From Prevotellaceae bacterium UBA6974 (lineage in GTDB: Bacteria; Bacteroidota; Bacteroidia; Bacteroidales; Bacteroidaceae): 8,354 bases of DNA. Below are positions 1 to 6,565 of the stretch, piece after piece. The stretch is taken from NCBI GenBank assembly GCA_002450165.1, contig DJYQ01000035.1:21359-29712 (forward strand). Direction: 5' to 3'. The position numbers were made by a program, and so were the translations under genes. The notes under the pieces were generated by a model, which did not search any database, had not been told where the DNA came from, and was given only the letters and a program-made list of their open reading frames with translations. Within the stretch, counting starts at the first letter, position 1; each line of letters begins with the position of its first letter.

Positions 1-486
1 ATCGCCCGATATATCGTTACCTACGCCAAGATTCCTTCTAATCCGACTTCCTCCATTGAAGTAATCAAGAAAGAAATTGACCCGAAAAAACTGAACCGTT
101 TGGGAGATGTCCGCATCCAAGATAAGGTATCGATAAGTGGAGATTCAGCTTTTAATGTTGTACGGGAAGTTAACGGGAAGCCATTGAAAGCCATGGGAGG
201 AACCATTAACCCAACGATTGAAGGCTATAACACCCTGCTTATGCTCTCTGCGCTGAAGAAATACTATCAGAATCACAAGAATGCAGAACTCACAGCCATC
301 TCTATCTACAACCTCTGCAAACGCGCCAACGAAAATGGTCTTTTCAGGGATGATTCTGTGTATGAACTGGAGCAAATAATTTACAATGTAGATAAGCTGA
401 CAGAGGAAGCCAAGACCGAAACCGATCGCAAATACTTCCAAATGGCACGCGAGCAGTTGGACAAGATACTGAAATCAAGGAAGTAA
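1..486 (+). CDS. 3' end of an unrecognised protein gene (5' truncated by window edge)
   Basis: The frame is open from the first base to a TAA at 484-486, giving at least 161 residues. A TTG at 100 could be read as a start, but the frame upstream of it is open and protein-like (IARYIVTYAKIPSNPTSS), so the gene most likely begins before the window. The C-terminal half (from about base 220) looks helical and charged, with a run of Lys/Glu-rich segments ending in DKILKSRK. The first half has beta-like stretches (VSISGDSAFNVVREVNGK). No signal peptide, membrane segment or catalytic motif that I know is visible in this fragment. I do not recognise the family. The next gene lies 160 bp away beyond a palindrome and has its own promoter, so the two are probably separate transcription units. 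Confidence 0.75.
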   Translation: MARYIVTYAKIPSNPTSSIEVIKKEIDPKKLNRLGDVRIQDKVSISGDSAFNVVREVNGKPLKAMGGTINPTIEGYNTLLMLSALKKYYQNHKNAELTAISIYNLCKRANENGLFRDDSVYELEQIIYNVDKLTEEAKTETDRKYFQMAREQLDKILKSRK

Positions 487-522
487 TTTTTTTAATTAAG
501 TTAATAAATAGGTATAATTCTG

Positions 523-563
523 CATTAGCTCCGCCCGCCTGTGACAGGTAGGCGGAGCAAATG
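523..563. repeat. 41-bp near-perfect palindrome, possibly a dispersed REP-like element or hairpin
   Basis: The core at 528-558 pairs GCTCCGCC with GGCGGAGC. It continues inward through a C/A mismatch and a G/T wobble to CCTGT paired with ACAGG around a single central base. Outside the core, CATT (523-526) pairs with AATG (560-563) across an A/A mismatch. It is much more GC-rich than the A/T-rich flanks. On the plus strand no T-run follows it, so it is not a classical intrinsic terminator, though the hairpin could still protect or end the upstream mRNA. GC-rich, compact palindromes between genes are often dispersed repeats; that reading is an inference. Confidence 0.7.
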
Positions 564-576
564 ATGTCTTAATTTC

Positions 577-607
577 TTGCCGGTATCGGCAAAAATGGCT
601 ATATTTG
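577..607 (+). promoter_or_regulatory. Bacteroidetes-type promoter of the fic gene
   Basis: TTG at 577-579 is followed after 20 bases by TATATTTG at 600-607. This fits the known Bacteroidetes primary sigma-factor consensus (TTTG, 19-21 bases, TAnnTTTG). Transcription would start a few bases downstream, near 613-616, leaving a leader of about 30 nt before the ATG at 647. The position rules against the TTG at 605 as the translation start, because it lies inside the -7 element. Confidence 0.65.
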
Positions 608-637
608 CAACGGAAATTGGTTCAAAACTTGCCGATA
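577..637. promoter_or_regulatory. Putative operator: three TTGCCGRTA boxes over the fic promoter and leader
   Basis: TTGCCGGTA lies at 577-585 on the plus strand, TTGCCGATA at 584-592 on the minus strand, and TTGCCGATA at 629-637 on the plus strand. The first two form the inverted repeat TTGCCG-GTAT-CGGCAA. The first box contains the -33 TTG, and the third lies in the predicted 5' leader. A protein bound here would block RNA polymerase. The gene just downstream encodes an N-terminal helix-turn-helix, so autorepression is a plausible but untested reading. Confidence 0.5.
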
Positions 638-646
638 GACAAGATA

Positions 647-1540
647 ATGGAGTATATATCAGTCATTCAGTTTGCCGAGAAATATGGCATTTCGGAGCGT
701 ACTGCCCGCAACTACTGTGCGAGCGGAAAGATTGAGGGTGCTTTCCTGACAGGTAAGACGTGGAACATTCCTGCTGATGCTGTTATGCCCAGCAAAGGTG
801 CAGGAAAAAGGAAAGTATCGCCATTGTTGCAAGCCATGAAGGAGCAAAAAGCCTCCAGGCTTAAGGGTGGTATTTATCATCGTACACAGATTGACCTCAC
901 CTATAACTCCAATCATATAGAAGGGAGTCGCTTGACTCACGAACAAACACGCTTTATCTTTGAGACCAACACAATCGGTATCAAAGACCAAACGGTTAAC
1001 GTGGACGATATAATGGAAACGGTCAATCACTTCCGATGTATAGATTATATCATCGACCATGTGGAGGATCGGCTTACGGAACCATTCATCAAACAATTGC
1101 ATCTACTATTGAAGATGGGAACATCGGACAGTCGGAAAGACTGGTTTGCCGTTGGCAACTACAAACGGCTACCTAACGAAGTAGGGGGACAGGAGACTAC
1201 AGTGCCTGAAGAGGTGCATCGGGAAATCAAGGCTTTGCTTAGCGACTATAACTGCAGCCATAAGAAGACATTGGAGGACATCCTGGATTTCCATGTGTGC
1301 TTCGAACGGATTCATCCCTTTCAGGACGGAAACGGCCGCGTGGGTCGTCTGCTGATGTTCAAGGAATGTCTGGCAAACGACATAGTCCCATTCATCATTA
1401 CAGACGAACTGAAACTGTTCTACTATCGTGGTCTGCGCGAGTGGGGACACACAAATGGCTATCTGATGGATACTTGCCTGACAGCACAAGATCAATACAA
1501 ATCACTACTCGATTATTTCAAAGTCACGTATAACAAATAG
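647..1540 (+). CDS. Fic-family protein with N-terminal helix-turn-helix (probable AMPylase)
   Basis: This 297-aa cytosolic protein carries the Fic core HPFQDGNGRVGR at residues 223-234, matching HxFx(D/E)GNGRxxR in full. His223 would be the catalytic base, Asp227 would bind the metal, and the GNGR part would hold the nucleotide phosphates. Fic proteins usually transfer AMP from ATP to a hydroxyl on a target protein. Residues 88-93 (SNHIEG) match the inhibitory motif (S/T)xxxE(G/N), placed N-terminal to the core as in class II Fic proteins; Glu92 would hold the enzyme in a restrained state. The substrate flap is around 177-187 (NEVGGQETTVP). Residues 4-45 (SVIQFAEKYGISERTARNYC and following) resemble a MerR/excisionase-like DNA-binding wing-helix. 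I chose the ATG at 647; an in-frame TTG at 605 overlaps the promoter. The gene appears monocistronic. Its target is unknown. Confidence 0.9.
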   Translation: MEYISVIQFAEKYGISERTARNYCASGKIEGAFLTGKTWNIPADAVMPSKGAGKRKVSPLLQAMKEQKASRLKGGIYHRTQIDLTYNSNHIEGSRLTHEQTRFIFETNTIGIKDQTVNVDDIMETVNHFRCIDYIIDHVEDRLTEPFIKQLHLLLKMGTSDSRKDWFAVGNYKRLPNEVGGQETTVPEEVHREIKALLSDYNCSHKKTLEDILDFHVCFERIHPFQDGNGRVGRLLMFKECLANDIVPFIITDELKLFYYRGLREWGHTNGYLMDTCLTAQDQYKSLLDYFKVTYNK

Positions 1541-1550
1541 AATAAAAACA

Positions 1551-1604
1551 AACCTGTACCCCTTCTCGTCTTCCGTAATGATACCTTTTCGGGTACAGTT
1601 TTAC
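1551..1604. terminator. Probable bidirectional terminator between convergent genes
   Basis: CTGTACCC at 1554-1561 is complementary to GGGTACAG at 1591-1598, with a 29-nt loop. On the plus strand the stem is followed by TTTT (1599-1602). On the minus strand it is followed by the T-rich tract complementary to 1541-1552 (TTTGTTTTTATT). It lies between the fic stop codon and the stop codon of the minus-strand gene, which itself sits in the plus-strand T-tract. The loop is long for an intrinsic terminator, so efficiency is uncertain. Confidence 0.6.
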
Positions 1605-2749
1605 TCTCCTTCGTTTATCAGTTTCCATTCGCGGGGAGTGAAGTCGCTGGTATCGGGTTTCCATTGGGCATCCGGCATATACCACCAGAACTGGCTGAAG
1701 TATTTCTGCAGTTTCTTGTCCTTGAACACATACCCCCTGCTGGCGTATGGCAGATTGGTCAGGATGCGCCGGTACTCACGTAACTTATCAGCAGATATCA
1801 TATAGCTGCCTGGCTGATAGTTGTCACTGCGGTCGTAGAAAGACCCCAACTTGAACCCCTTATAGCAAAGCTGGTCAGCCGACCCTATGGTCATATTGCC
1901 CGTAGGCTTGAAGTTCAGCGCATGCCACTCGACTGTTCCGTTCCTGAGCGCAATTTCGGTAAAAAACTCGTCATACAACTTAGACTTCCTGATCTTGCCT
2001 ACACCCTCATTGACCACGAACGGTTCACGGCTGAACAGCGAGTCCTCGACAATGAAATGCTTGACAGTATTCGTCGCCTTGATACGCAAAGTGAAGTCGT
2101 CAATCTGACGGTTAGCCCATCGCATGGCGGGCATCAGGCTGTACGGAACCTCGAATGTGCGCCCTACCCCATAGCTCATACGATAGCGGTAGGTATGATG
2201 TATCGTGTTCTTGCCATGATGGAAACGTGCAACGAAATAGTATGCGTACGCAAAGTTCACCAGGCTGTCCATACTGGCATCGTACAGCATACTGTTGTTA
2301 GGCAGTTCCTCGCCGTTGCGCATCCTGACCTCGTCGTACGACTTCCACCGCCGCAGGTCAAGCGGCTGGAAATCACACTCGTCATCATATTTGGACACAA
2401 CAACGGCATTCATATACGCCAGCTTCTGGCCGTTCATCACCACCGTGAAATCATGTATGTACGGATGTATGCCCTGTGGGCTGAAAGCAACCTCGTCGTT
2501 GTATGGTGCAAGGGCCTCGAAACCCATAGTCACGGTTTTGTCATTGCCACGATTGTTAAGCACATACTGCACGTCAACGGTAGCATAGCCATCATCCCCC
2601 AAGCTGATAGTCAGCACCTCGCGGTTAAGCTCAATATCCGTTTCCTGCACAGGCACCAGATGATTGCCATTTACAAACAACACCCCGTCATTAGCCCAAC
2701 CAAACGGTACAACAGCAAACAAAAAAGCAACAATCAATAATTTCCTCAT
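1601..2749 (-). CDS. Exported YARHG-domain protein (DUF4424-like N-terminal region)
   Basis: This protein has 382 residues from the ATG at 2749. The frame extends four codons further to a TTG at 2761, but the ATG gives a clean signal peptide (MRKLLIVAFLFAVVPFGWA, then ND), so secretion to the periplasm or cell surface is expected. Residues about 20-310 form a beta-rich region starting NDGVLFVNGNHLVPV, reminiscent of DUF4424; that assignment is from memory of the family and is tentative. Residues about 325-377 fit the YARHG domain: YRRILTNLPYASRGYVF, then LQKYFSQFWWYMPD and a final LT/FTPREW helix. YARHG is a small extracellular domain of unknown function, named for the motif that here reads YASRG. 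It is last in the minus-strand cluster, 89 bp after the GH97 gene, with a heptamer repeat array filling the gap. No enzymatic residues can be named. Confidence 0.85.
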   Translation of the reverse strand: MRKLLIVAFLFAVVPFGWANDGVLFVNGNHLVPVQETDIELNREVLTISLGDDGYATVDVQYVLNNRGNDKTVTMGFEALAPYNDEVAFSPQGIHPYIHDFTVVMNGQKLAYMNAVVVSKYDDECDFQPLDLRRWKSYDEVRMRNGEELPNNSMLYDASMDSLVNFAYAYYFVARFHHGKNTIHHTYRYRMSYGVGRTFEVPYSLMPAMRWANRQIDDFTLRIKATNTVKHFIVEDSLFSREPFVVNEGVGKIRKSKLYDEFFTEIALRNGTVEWHALNFKPTGNMTIGSADQLCYKGFKLGSFYDRSDNYQPGSYMISADKLREYRRILTNLPYASRGYVFKDKKLQKYFSQFWWYMPDAQWKPDTSDFTPREWKLINEGE

Positions 2750-2760
2750 CACAACTACCA

Positions 2761-2837
2761 ATTATGAATTATGAATTACGAATTACGAATTATCAATTAT
2801 GAATTACGAATTATGAATTACGAATTATGAATTATGC
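2761..2837. repeat. Heptamer tandem repeat, 11 copies of ATTAYGA
   Basis: Eleven consecutive 7-bp units fill 77 bp without interruption. Most read ATTATGA or ATTACGA; unit 5 is ATTATCA and unit 11 is ATTATGC. The T/C variation at position 5 is spread through the array, so it is an old or patchily homogenised array rather than a fresh expansion. It starts 11 bp upstream of the ATG of the YARHG gene and ends against the GH97 stop codon. On the minus strand it would form the untranslated spacer of the mRNA; it contains many TAA triplets and no TAnnTTTG box. Confidence 0.95.
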
Positions 2838-2838
2838 A

Positions 2839-4785
2839 TTATTTAATCACACAACACCATCCTCCGTTGCGAGTCATGTGAACCGGCACGACTGTAGTGC
2901 TGCCTACCCTGCTCTCCTGACGCAGATAGTCCATAGCAATGATATGGGCGTTGGCACCATCGGCAAAACTGACCATATTATATTGTTTGCCATCGGGCAG
3001 GAAATCCAGCTTAATATGCAGGTCACGAGGTTTGCTGTTGGTAATACCACCGACAAACCATTTGTCGCCCTTGCGCTTAGCCACCACACAATACTCACCT
3101 GCTTGGGCAGCAAGCACACGAGTTTCGTCCCAGTTTACAGGTATGCCGGTCAGGAAATCACGACAGTCAGGCCATTGGTCATAGCGGCACGGATTGTCCA
3201 TCAGCATCTGCAAATTGCTCTCGAACAACACGCAAACAGCCATATTGTAAGCCTTAGTACCAACCCCCGAACAAATCGGACGGTTGCCGTGATGACGCTC
3301 CGGTTGGTAGTTCAGCATCGACCCCGGCGTATAGTCCATAGGTCCAACGGCATTACGGATGAATGGCAGCCAGATGCTGTTGTCCGGCCTGCAAGAGCCG
3401 TTCATCTCCATACCGCGCACACCCTCGTAAGTCAGCACATTAGGATACTTGTAATCCAATCCGCTGGGATGGAAAGCACCATGAAAATCGATGACCAGAT
3501 GATGCTTGGCAGCCTCTCTGGCACAACGCTCGTAAAAATTCACCATCCACTGATCCTGACGGTCCATGAAGTCAATCTTCACACCCCGTATGCCCCACTC
3601 AGCAAACTTCCCGAACAAATCCATGTGATGCTCCACCGTTAGCCAGGGAAGCCAGACAATGATGCCTACGCCCTTGCCTGCAGCGTATGCAATCAGTTCA
3701 GGCAGATGAACCTCGGGATTGGTACGGAACGGATCACGGGTATCCAATGCCCAGCCCTCGTCCATCAACATATACTCGATACCATTGCGCGCGGCGAAAT
3801 CCACAAAATACTTGTACGTATCCAGATTGATGCCCGACTTGAACGTCACATCAGGACCGTAGGGAATGCCATTCAGCCAATCCCAACAGGTATGTCCTGT
3901 CTTAATCCAATCAGTATTGCCAATGACATTTGCAGGTGCCAGACGCACAGGCATTGTATTTTCGACCAGCTGGCCGTCGCTCTGTGTGATAAGCATATAG
4001 CGCCACGGGAAAGAACGTGTACCACGTGTCCTGGCAACATAGTCAGCCTCCTTCAGTATCTTCTGACTGCGGTCGCCCTGATCCTCATATTCCAGCGGAG
4101 TCCTGGGTTGTATTATCGAAAAGGCATTGGTTCCCTCGCCGCACGGACGCAGGAATGCGCCAGCATAGTCAAACAGGTCAAACTCCGAAATCAGCACCTT
4201 CTGCCTCTCTCCCATAACCAGTATTGGCAATTCGCTCATGCGGTCACCAGCCTTCCATTCGCTACTGGACACTACCGAATAGAACTCCTCGCAACTGGTT
4301 TTGAAACCGCCCGGTTGCTGCAGTACCAACTTGCAAGGCGACTCCAGCCGCCACGTTCCGTCCTCGCCCATCACTTCGATGTCGCCCCTCAATGACGTTA
4401 CAAAACGATAAGCCACACCGTCATCATACACACGCCATTCGACCTTGTACCCACCAGCGAATGCAAGGGTAAGCAAGGTATACCTGTTCTCCACCCTGCT
4501 TGACTTCAGGGGATGAACGGGAGTAATGGTCTCACTGACCGCAGTCAGCTTCCTGCTCTTCAGCACAGGCTTCTCACCCAGTGTACGGTTCCTCAGCGTC
4601 AAGCCTATGTGGCACTCGCCGAACAACTTCTCGCCATGACTCTCAACATCATAGTAAATACGGTCTGACAAAGATATCGTCACTCGGATCTGCCCGTCAG
4701 GACTTGCTGCACTTATCTGCTTCTGCGCATAGACTATTGTGCCGCAAAGCAGCAATAGGATACAACACAGTATATCACGTCTCAT
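2839..4785 (-). CDS. Glycoside hydrolase family 97 enzyme, probable retaining alpha-galactosidase type
   Basis: This 648-aa protein, from the ATG at 4785 (a TTG three codons upstream is less likely), begins with a signal peptide ending VYA-Q, so it is probably periplasmic. The three-part GH97 layout is visible: an N-terminal beta-sandwich (about 25-285), a central barrel (about 290-550, from TDWIKTGHTCWDW through MLMDEGWA and GVKIDFMD to DFHGAFHPSG), and a C-terminal beta-domain with the typical IPVNWDETRVL and GEYCVVAKRKGDKWFVGGITN. GH97 contains inverting alpha-glucosidases (SusB) and retaining alpha-galactosidases. Asp405 in KIDFMD sits where the retaining nucleophile is found, and Glu454 (LTYEGVRG) fits the acid/base, so retention is favoured; the sugar specificity remains inference. 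It lies 28 bp after the flavoprotein gene. No SusC/SusD genes are nearby. The lipobox-like LLLLC in the signal peptide lacks the required small residue before Cys. Confidence 0.93.
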   Translation of the reverse strand: MRRDILCCILLLLCGTIVYAQKQISAASPDGQIRVTISLSDRIYYDVESHGEKLFGECHIGLTLRNRTLGEKPVLKSRKLTAVSETITPVHPLKSSRVENRYTLLTLAFAGGYKVEWRVYDDGVAYRFVTSLRGDIEVMGEDGTWRLESPCKLVLQQPGGFKTSCEEFYSVVSSSEWKAGDRMSELPILVMGERQKVLISEFDLFDYAGAFLRPCGEGTNAFSIIQPRTPLEYEDQGDRSQKILKEADYVARTRGTRSFPWRYMLITQSDGQLVENTMPVRLAPANVIGNTDWIKTGHTCWDWLNGIPYGPDVTFKSGINLDTYKYFVDFAARNGIEYMLMDEGWALDTRDPFRTNPEVHLPELIAYAAGKGVGIIVWLPWLTVEHHMDLFGKFAEWGIRGVKIDFMDRQDQWMVNFYERCAREAAKHHLVIDFHGAFHPSGLDYKYPNVLTYEGVRGMEMNGSCRPDNSIWLPFIRNAVGPMDYTPGSMLNYQPERHHGNRPICSGVGTKAYNMAVCVLFESNLQMLMDNPCRYDQWPDCRDFLTGIPVNWDETRVLAAQAGEYCVVAKRKGDKWFVGGITNSKPRDLHIKLDFLPDGKQYNMVSFADGANAHIIAMDYLRQESRVGSTTVVPVHMTRNGGWCCVIK

Positions 4786-4813
4786 AACACACAATCGATT
4801 TCAATTTACAACC

Positions 4814-5464
4814 CTACCTTATAAAATGCATAGGATTCCACTCCTCACGCTCGGGATAGTCCGGATTACCGTCAGCGTGAATCTTCCTCAGCAGCCACGC
4901 CATGTTGTTCGCCAGTGTACGCATCGTCTGCATACCCTCGGTATCCAATGCAGCCTGACCCTCCTCACGACCATAAACTATGTTCCAATACTGCGAGGTC
5001 ACCAATGGCATGTTCATCATCTCGAACGGCATGTTCATCGTCTGGAAAGCCGCTGTAGCACCCCCACGGCGGCAAACACATACCGAAGCGGCAGGTTTGT
5101 TCGTAAACAAAGCCCCGGCAGAGTAGAACATACGCTGTATCAGCGACATCACCGCACCGTTAGGCTGACCGTAATATACCGGCGAACCTACTATCAGCCC
5201 ATCAGCCTGTGCCATCTTCTCCGATATACGGTTGCAGATATCATCGTCAAACACACAGCGACCCAACTGCCTGGTCTTGCACTGCGCACAGGCGATACAT
5301 CCACGTACCGGCTTTACGCCAATCTGCACAATCTCCGTTTCGATGCCATGTTGCTCCAATGTCCGAGCTGCCTCGCTCAACGCAACAAAGGTATTGCCAT
5401 TCTTACGCGGACTGCCATTTATAAGCAGTACCTTACATTTACCACACTTAATGGAATCATTCAT
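4814..5464 (-). CDS. Flavodoxin-family NAD(P)H:FMN reductase-like protein
   Basis: This 216-aa cytosolic protein has the flavodoxin-like fold of the NADPH-dependent FMN reductase / iron-sulfur flavoprotein group. KVLLINGSPRKNGNT (11-25) is the first strand and FMN phosphate loop. GLIVGSPVYYGQPNG (89-103) is the second flavin-contact loop. GCIACAQC (55-62) followed by Cys70 gives the CxxCxxC-x7-C pattern seen in iron-sulfur flavoproteins of this group, so a 4Fe-4S cluster is possible but not certain, since many reductases keep only some of these Cys. An additional pair, C7GKC10, at the N-terminus is unusual. The start is the only ATG at the N-terminus. It lies 36 bp after the AraC gene and 28 bp before GH97. 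The electron acceptor is unknown; a quinone or flavin reductase role is the default guess. Confidence 0.88.
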   Translation of the reverse strand: MNDSIKCGKCKVLLINGSPRKNGNTFVALSEAARTLEQHGIETEIVQIGVKPVRGCIACAQCKTRQLGRCVFDDDICNRISEKMAQADGLIVGSPVYYGQPNGAVMSLIQRMFYSAGALFTNKPAASVCVCRRGGATAAFQTMNMPFEMMNMPLVTSQYWNIVYGREEGQAALDTEGMQTMRTLANNMAWLLRKIHADGNPDYPEREEWNPMHFIR

Positions 5465-5500
5465 AATATATTCTTTAAATTATTGGTTTTCCGACTGTTA

Positions 5501-6376
5501 TCATTTAACCCTGTCCCTGTATTCGGTAGGCGACATACCAGTATTGCGCCTGAAGAAACGGCTGAACGAAGCCTGCTCGGGGAAACCAAGCCTGTACGTG
5601 ATTTCCTGGATAGACAAACTGCGCATCCTCATCAGCAAAGCCTTGGCCTGCAATACCACATACCGGTCAATCCACTCACCGGCACCGTACCCCGTCTCCT
5701 GTTTAATCAGCGTAGAGAAATACTTAGGCGAAAGACTGAACATGCGAGCATAGAAACCAATCTCCCGCGACTCGCGGTAATGCTCTATCAGGGCCTCGTT
5801 AAAACGCAACGACAACTGTCTGCCAGCATCCTGCATACCATCCAACTGTTCATAACGATATGTACTGAGCAATACCATCAGCGCATGGAAAGTACTGCTT
5901 ATTAGTTCGTCCCTGTACACACCATCTACGTTGCAAGCCGTCCGCATCAGGTTGAAAGCATCGCACACCTGACGGTACTGCTCATCATCCAAATGCTGAG
6001 ACGGATACATATCAAACGACTTACGAGTCGCCAGATGATGGTCCATATACTGCTTCCGCATAGTATTCAAGTAAGACACCGGAGTGACAATCAGCTCTGC
6101 CCGATAGTCATCCGACATATCAATATTCTTGATAATGTGCCCCGGACGCATGACCGCAATGTCATGTGAACGAAATTCAACCGGTCTCAGATCATATTCG
6201 CTACGCACATACCCACTGTGACAAAGAGCAACCACCGAGTACGGCGAGATATACTCCTCGTTGCTGACAATCAGACTGCTCGAGAAATCCACAAACACCG
6301 TACCGCGCTCATCTATCACGTCACTTAACTGATGCAGCAGACGCGCAGAAGTATCCTTATCCCCTTTATCGCACAT
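5501..6376 (-). CDS. AraC-family transcriptional regulator
   Basis: This 291-residue protein, from the ATG at 6376, has the usual length for the family. Residues about 1-180 form a variable sensing domain, with a cupin-like stretch (DLRPVEFRSHDIAVMRPGHI) that may bind a small ligand. The C-terminal 190-290 holds the two helix-turn-helix units. The first is around SREIGFYARMFSLSPKYFST. The second is around LSIQEITYRLGFPEQASF, followed by SRFFRRNTGMSPTEYR, the family signature. The frame stays open upstream to a GTG at 6550, but that extra part covers the promoter region, reads as unlikely protein and contains no ATG. It is first in the minus-strand cluster and is followed 36 bp later by the flavoprotein gene, so it probably controls the operon and perhaps itself. 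The ligand cannot be inferred. Confidence 0.92.
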   Translation of the reverse strand: MCDKGDKDTSARLLHQLSDVIDERGTVFVDFSSSLIVSNEEYISPYSVVALCHSGYVRSEYDLRPVEFRSHDIAVMRPGHIIKNIDMSDDYRAELIVTPVSYLNTMRKQYMDHHLATRKSFDMYPSQHLDDEQYRQVCDAFNLMRTACNVDGVYRDELISSTFHALMVLLSTYRYEQLDGMQDAGRQLSLRFNEALIEHYRESREIGFYARMFSLSPKYFSTLIKQETGYGAGEWIDRYVVLQAKALLMRMRSLSIQEITYRLGFPEQASFSRFFRRNTGMSPTEYRDRVK

Positions 6377-6409
6377 ATACAGCAAGATTTTGTCGTAAAT
6401 ATAAACATA

Positions 6410-6530
6410 TTTGCCAAATAGAAACCGCAAAATCCGACAATTTTTCCAGCTTCTCCGACCTTTTGCCAAACATATCAGCCAAAATGTTAACGACAATCTG
6501 CAAAAATATTCAAAACTTTGCTCTCGCAAA
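6410..6530. promoter_or_regulatory. Candidate regulator binding sites (TTTGCCAAA repeats) in the divergent intergenic region
   Basis: TTTGCCAAA, itself a 9-bp near-palindrome, occurs at 6410-6418 and again at 6462-6470, 52 bp apart, about five turns of DNA. GCCAAA recurs at 6478-6483, and the inverted repeat TTTGC-TCTC-GCAAA lies at 6517-6530 closer to the plus-strand genes. The second copy overlaps the -7 element of the AraC promoter. Direct repeats in phase on one face are typical for AraC-family operators, but this region is A/T-rich and short motifs recur by chance. The plus-strand genes have no clear TAnnTTTG promoter here; the best weak candidate is AAACTTTG at 6513-6520. Confidence 0.35.
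6467..6496 (-). promoter_or_regulatory. Bacteroidetes-type promoter of the AraC-led operon
   Basis: On the minus strand TTG (6496-6494) is followed after 19 bases by TATGTTTG (6474-6467), matching TTTG-N19..21-TAnnTTTG. Transcription would begin near 6460, giving an approximately 85-nt leader before the ATG at 6376. This placement supports that ATG rather than the upstream GTG at 6550. The box overlaps one TTTGCCAAA copy. Confidence 0.6.
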
Positions 6531-6565
6531 TGAACAATAACAGCTAACACTAAACAATCAAAAAT

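Noticed and set aside
523..563. Intrinsic terminator of the first gene
   Set aside because: There is no T-run after the hairpin on the plus strand; the T-run lies before it at 487-493. It is kept as a palindromic repeat instead.
605..646. TTG start for the Fic protein
   Set aside because: The TTG is inside the -7 promoter element TATATTTG, so it would not be in the mRNA. The ATG at 647 begins directly before the helix-turn-helix.
2761..2837. CRISPR array
   Set aside because: Units of 7 bp are contiguous with no spacers and differ only by point changes, so this is a simple tandem repeat.
1922..3642. Plus-strand open frames opposite the YARHG and GH97 genes (272 and 271 codons)
   Set aside because: They are antisense shadows of well-supported genes, and the second starts next to the heptamer array. 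No domain or promoter supports them.
4722..4785. Lipoprotein signal in the GH97 protein
   Set aside because: The Cys in LLLLC is preceded by Leu rather than Gly, Ala or Ser, and a normal signal peptidase I site (VYA-Q) follows.
4739..5905. Long plus-strand open frame of 388 codons
   Set aside because: It runs antisense across the GH97 start, the whole flavoprotein gene and part of the AraC gene, all of which have clear family motifs. Its protein is rich in His, Arg and Cys, with no recognisable domain.
6377..6550. N-terminal 58-residue extension of the AraC regulator from a GTG
   Set aside because: The segment contains the likely promoter and repeat motifs, and the protein without it has the normal family length.
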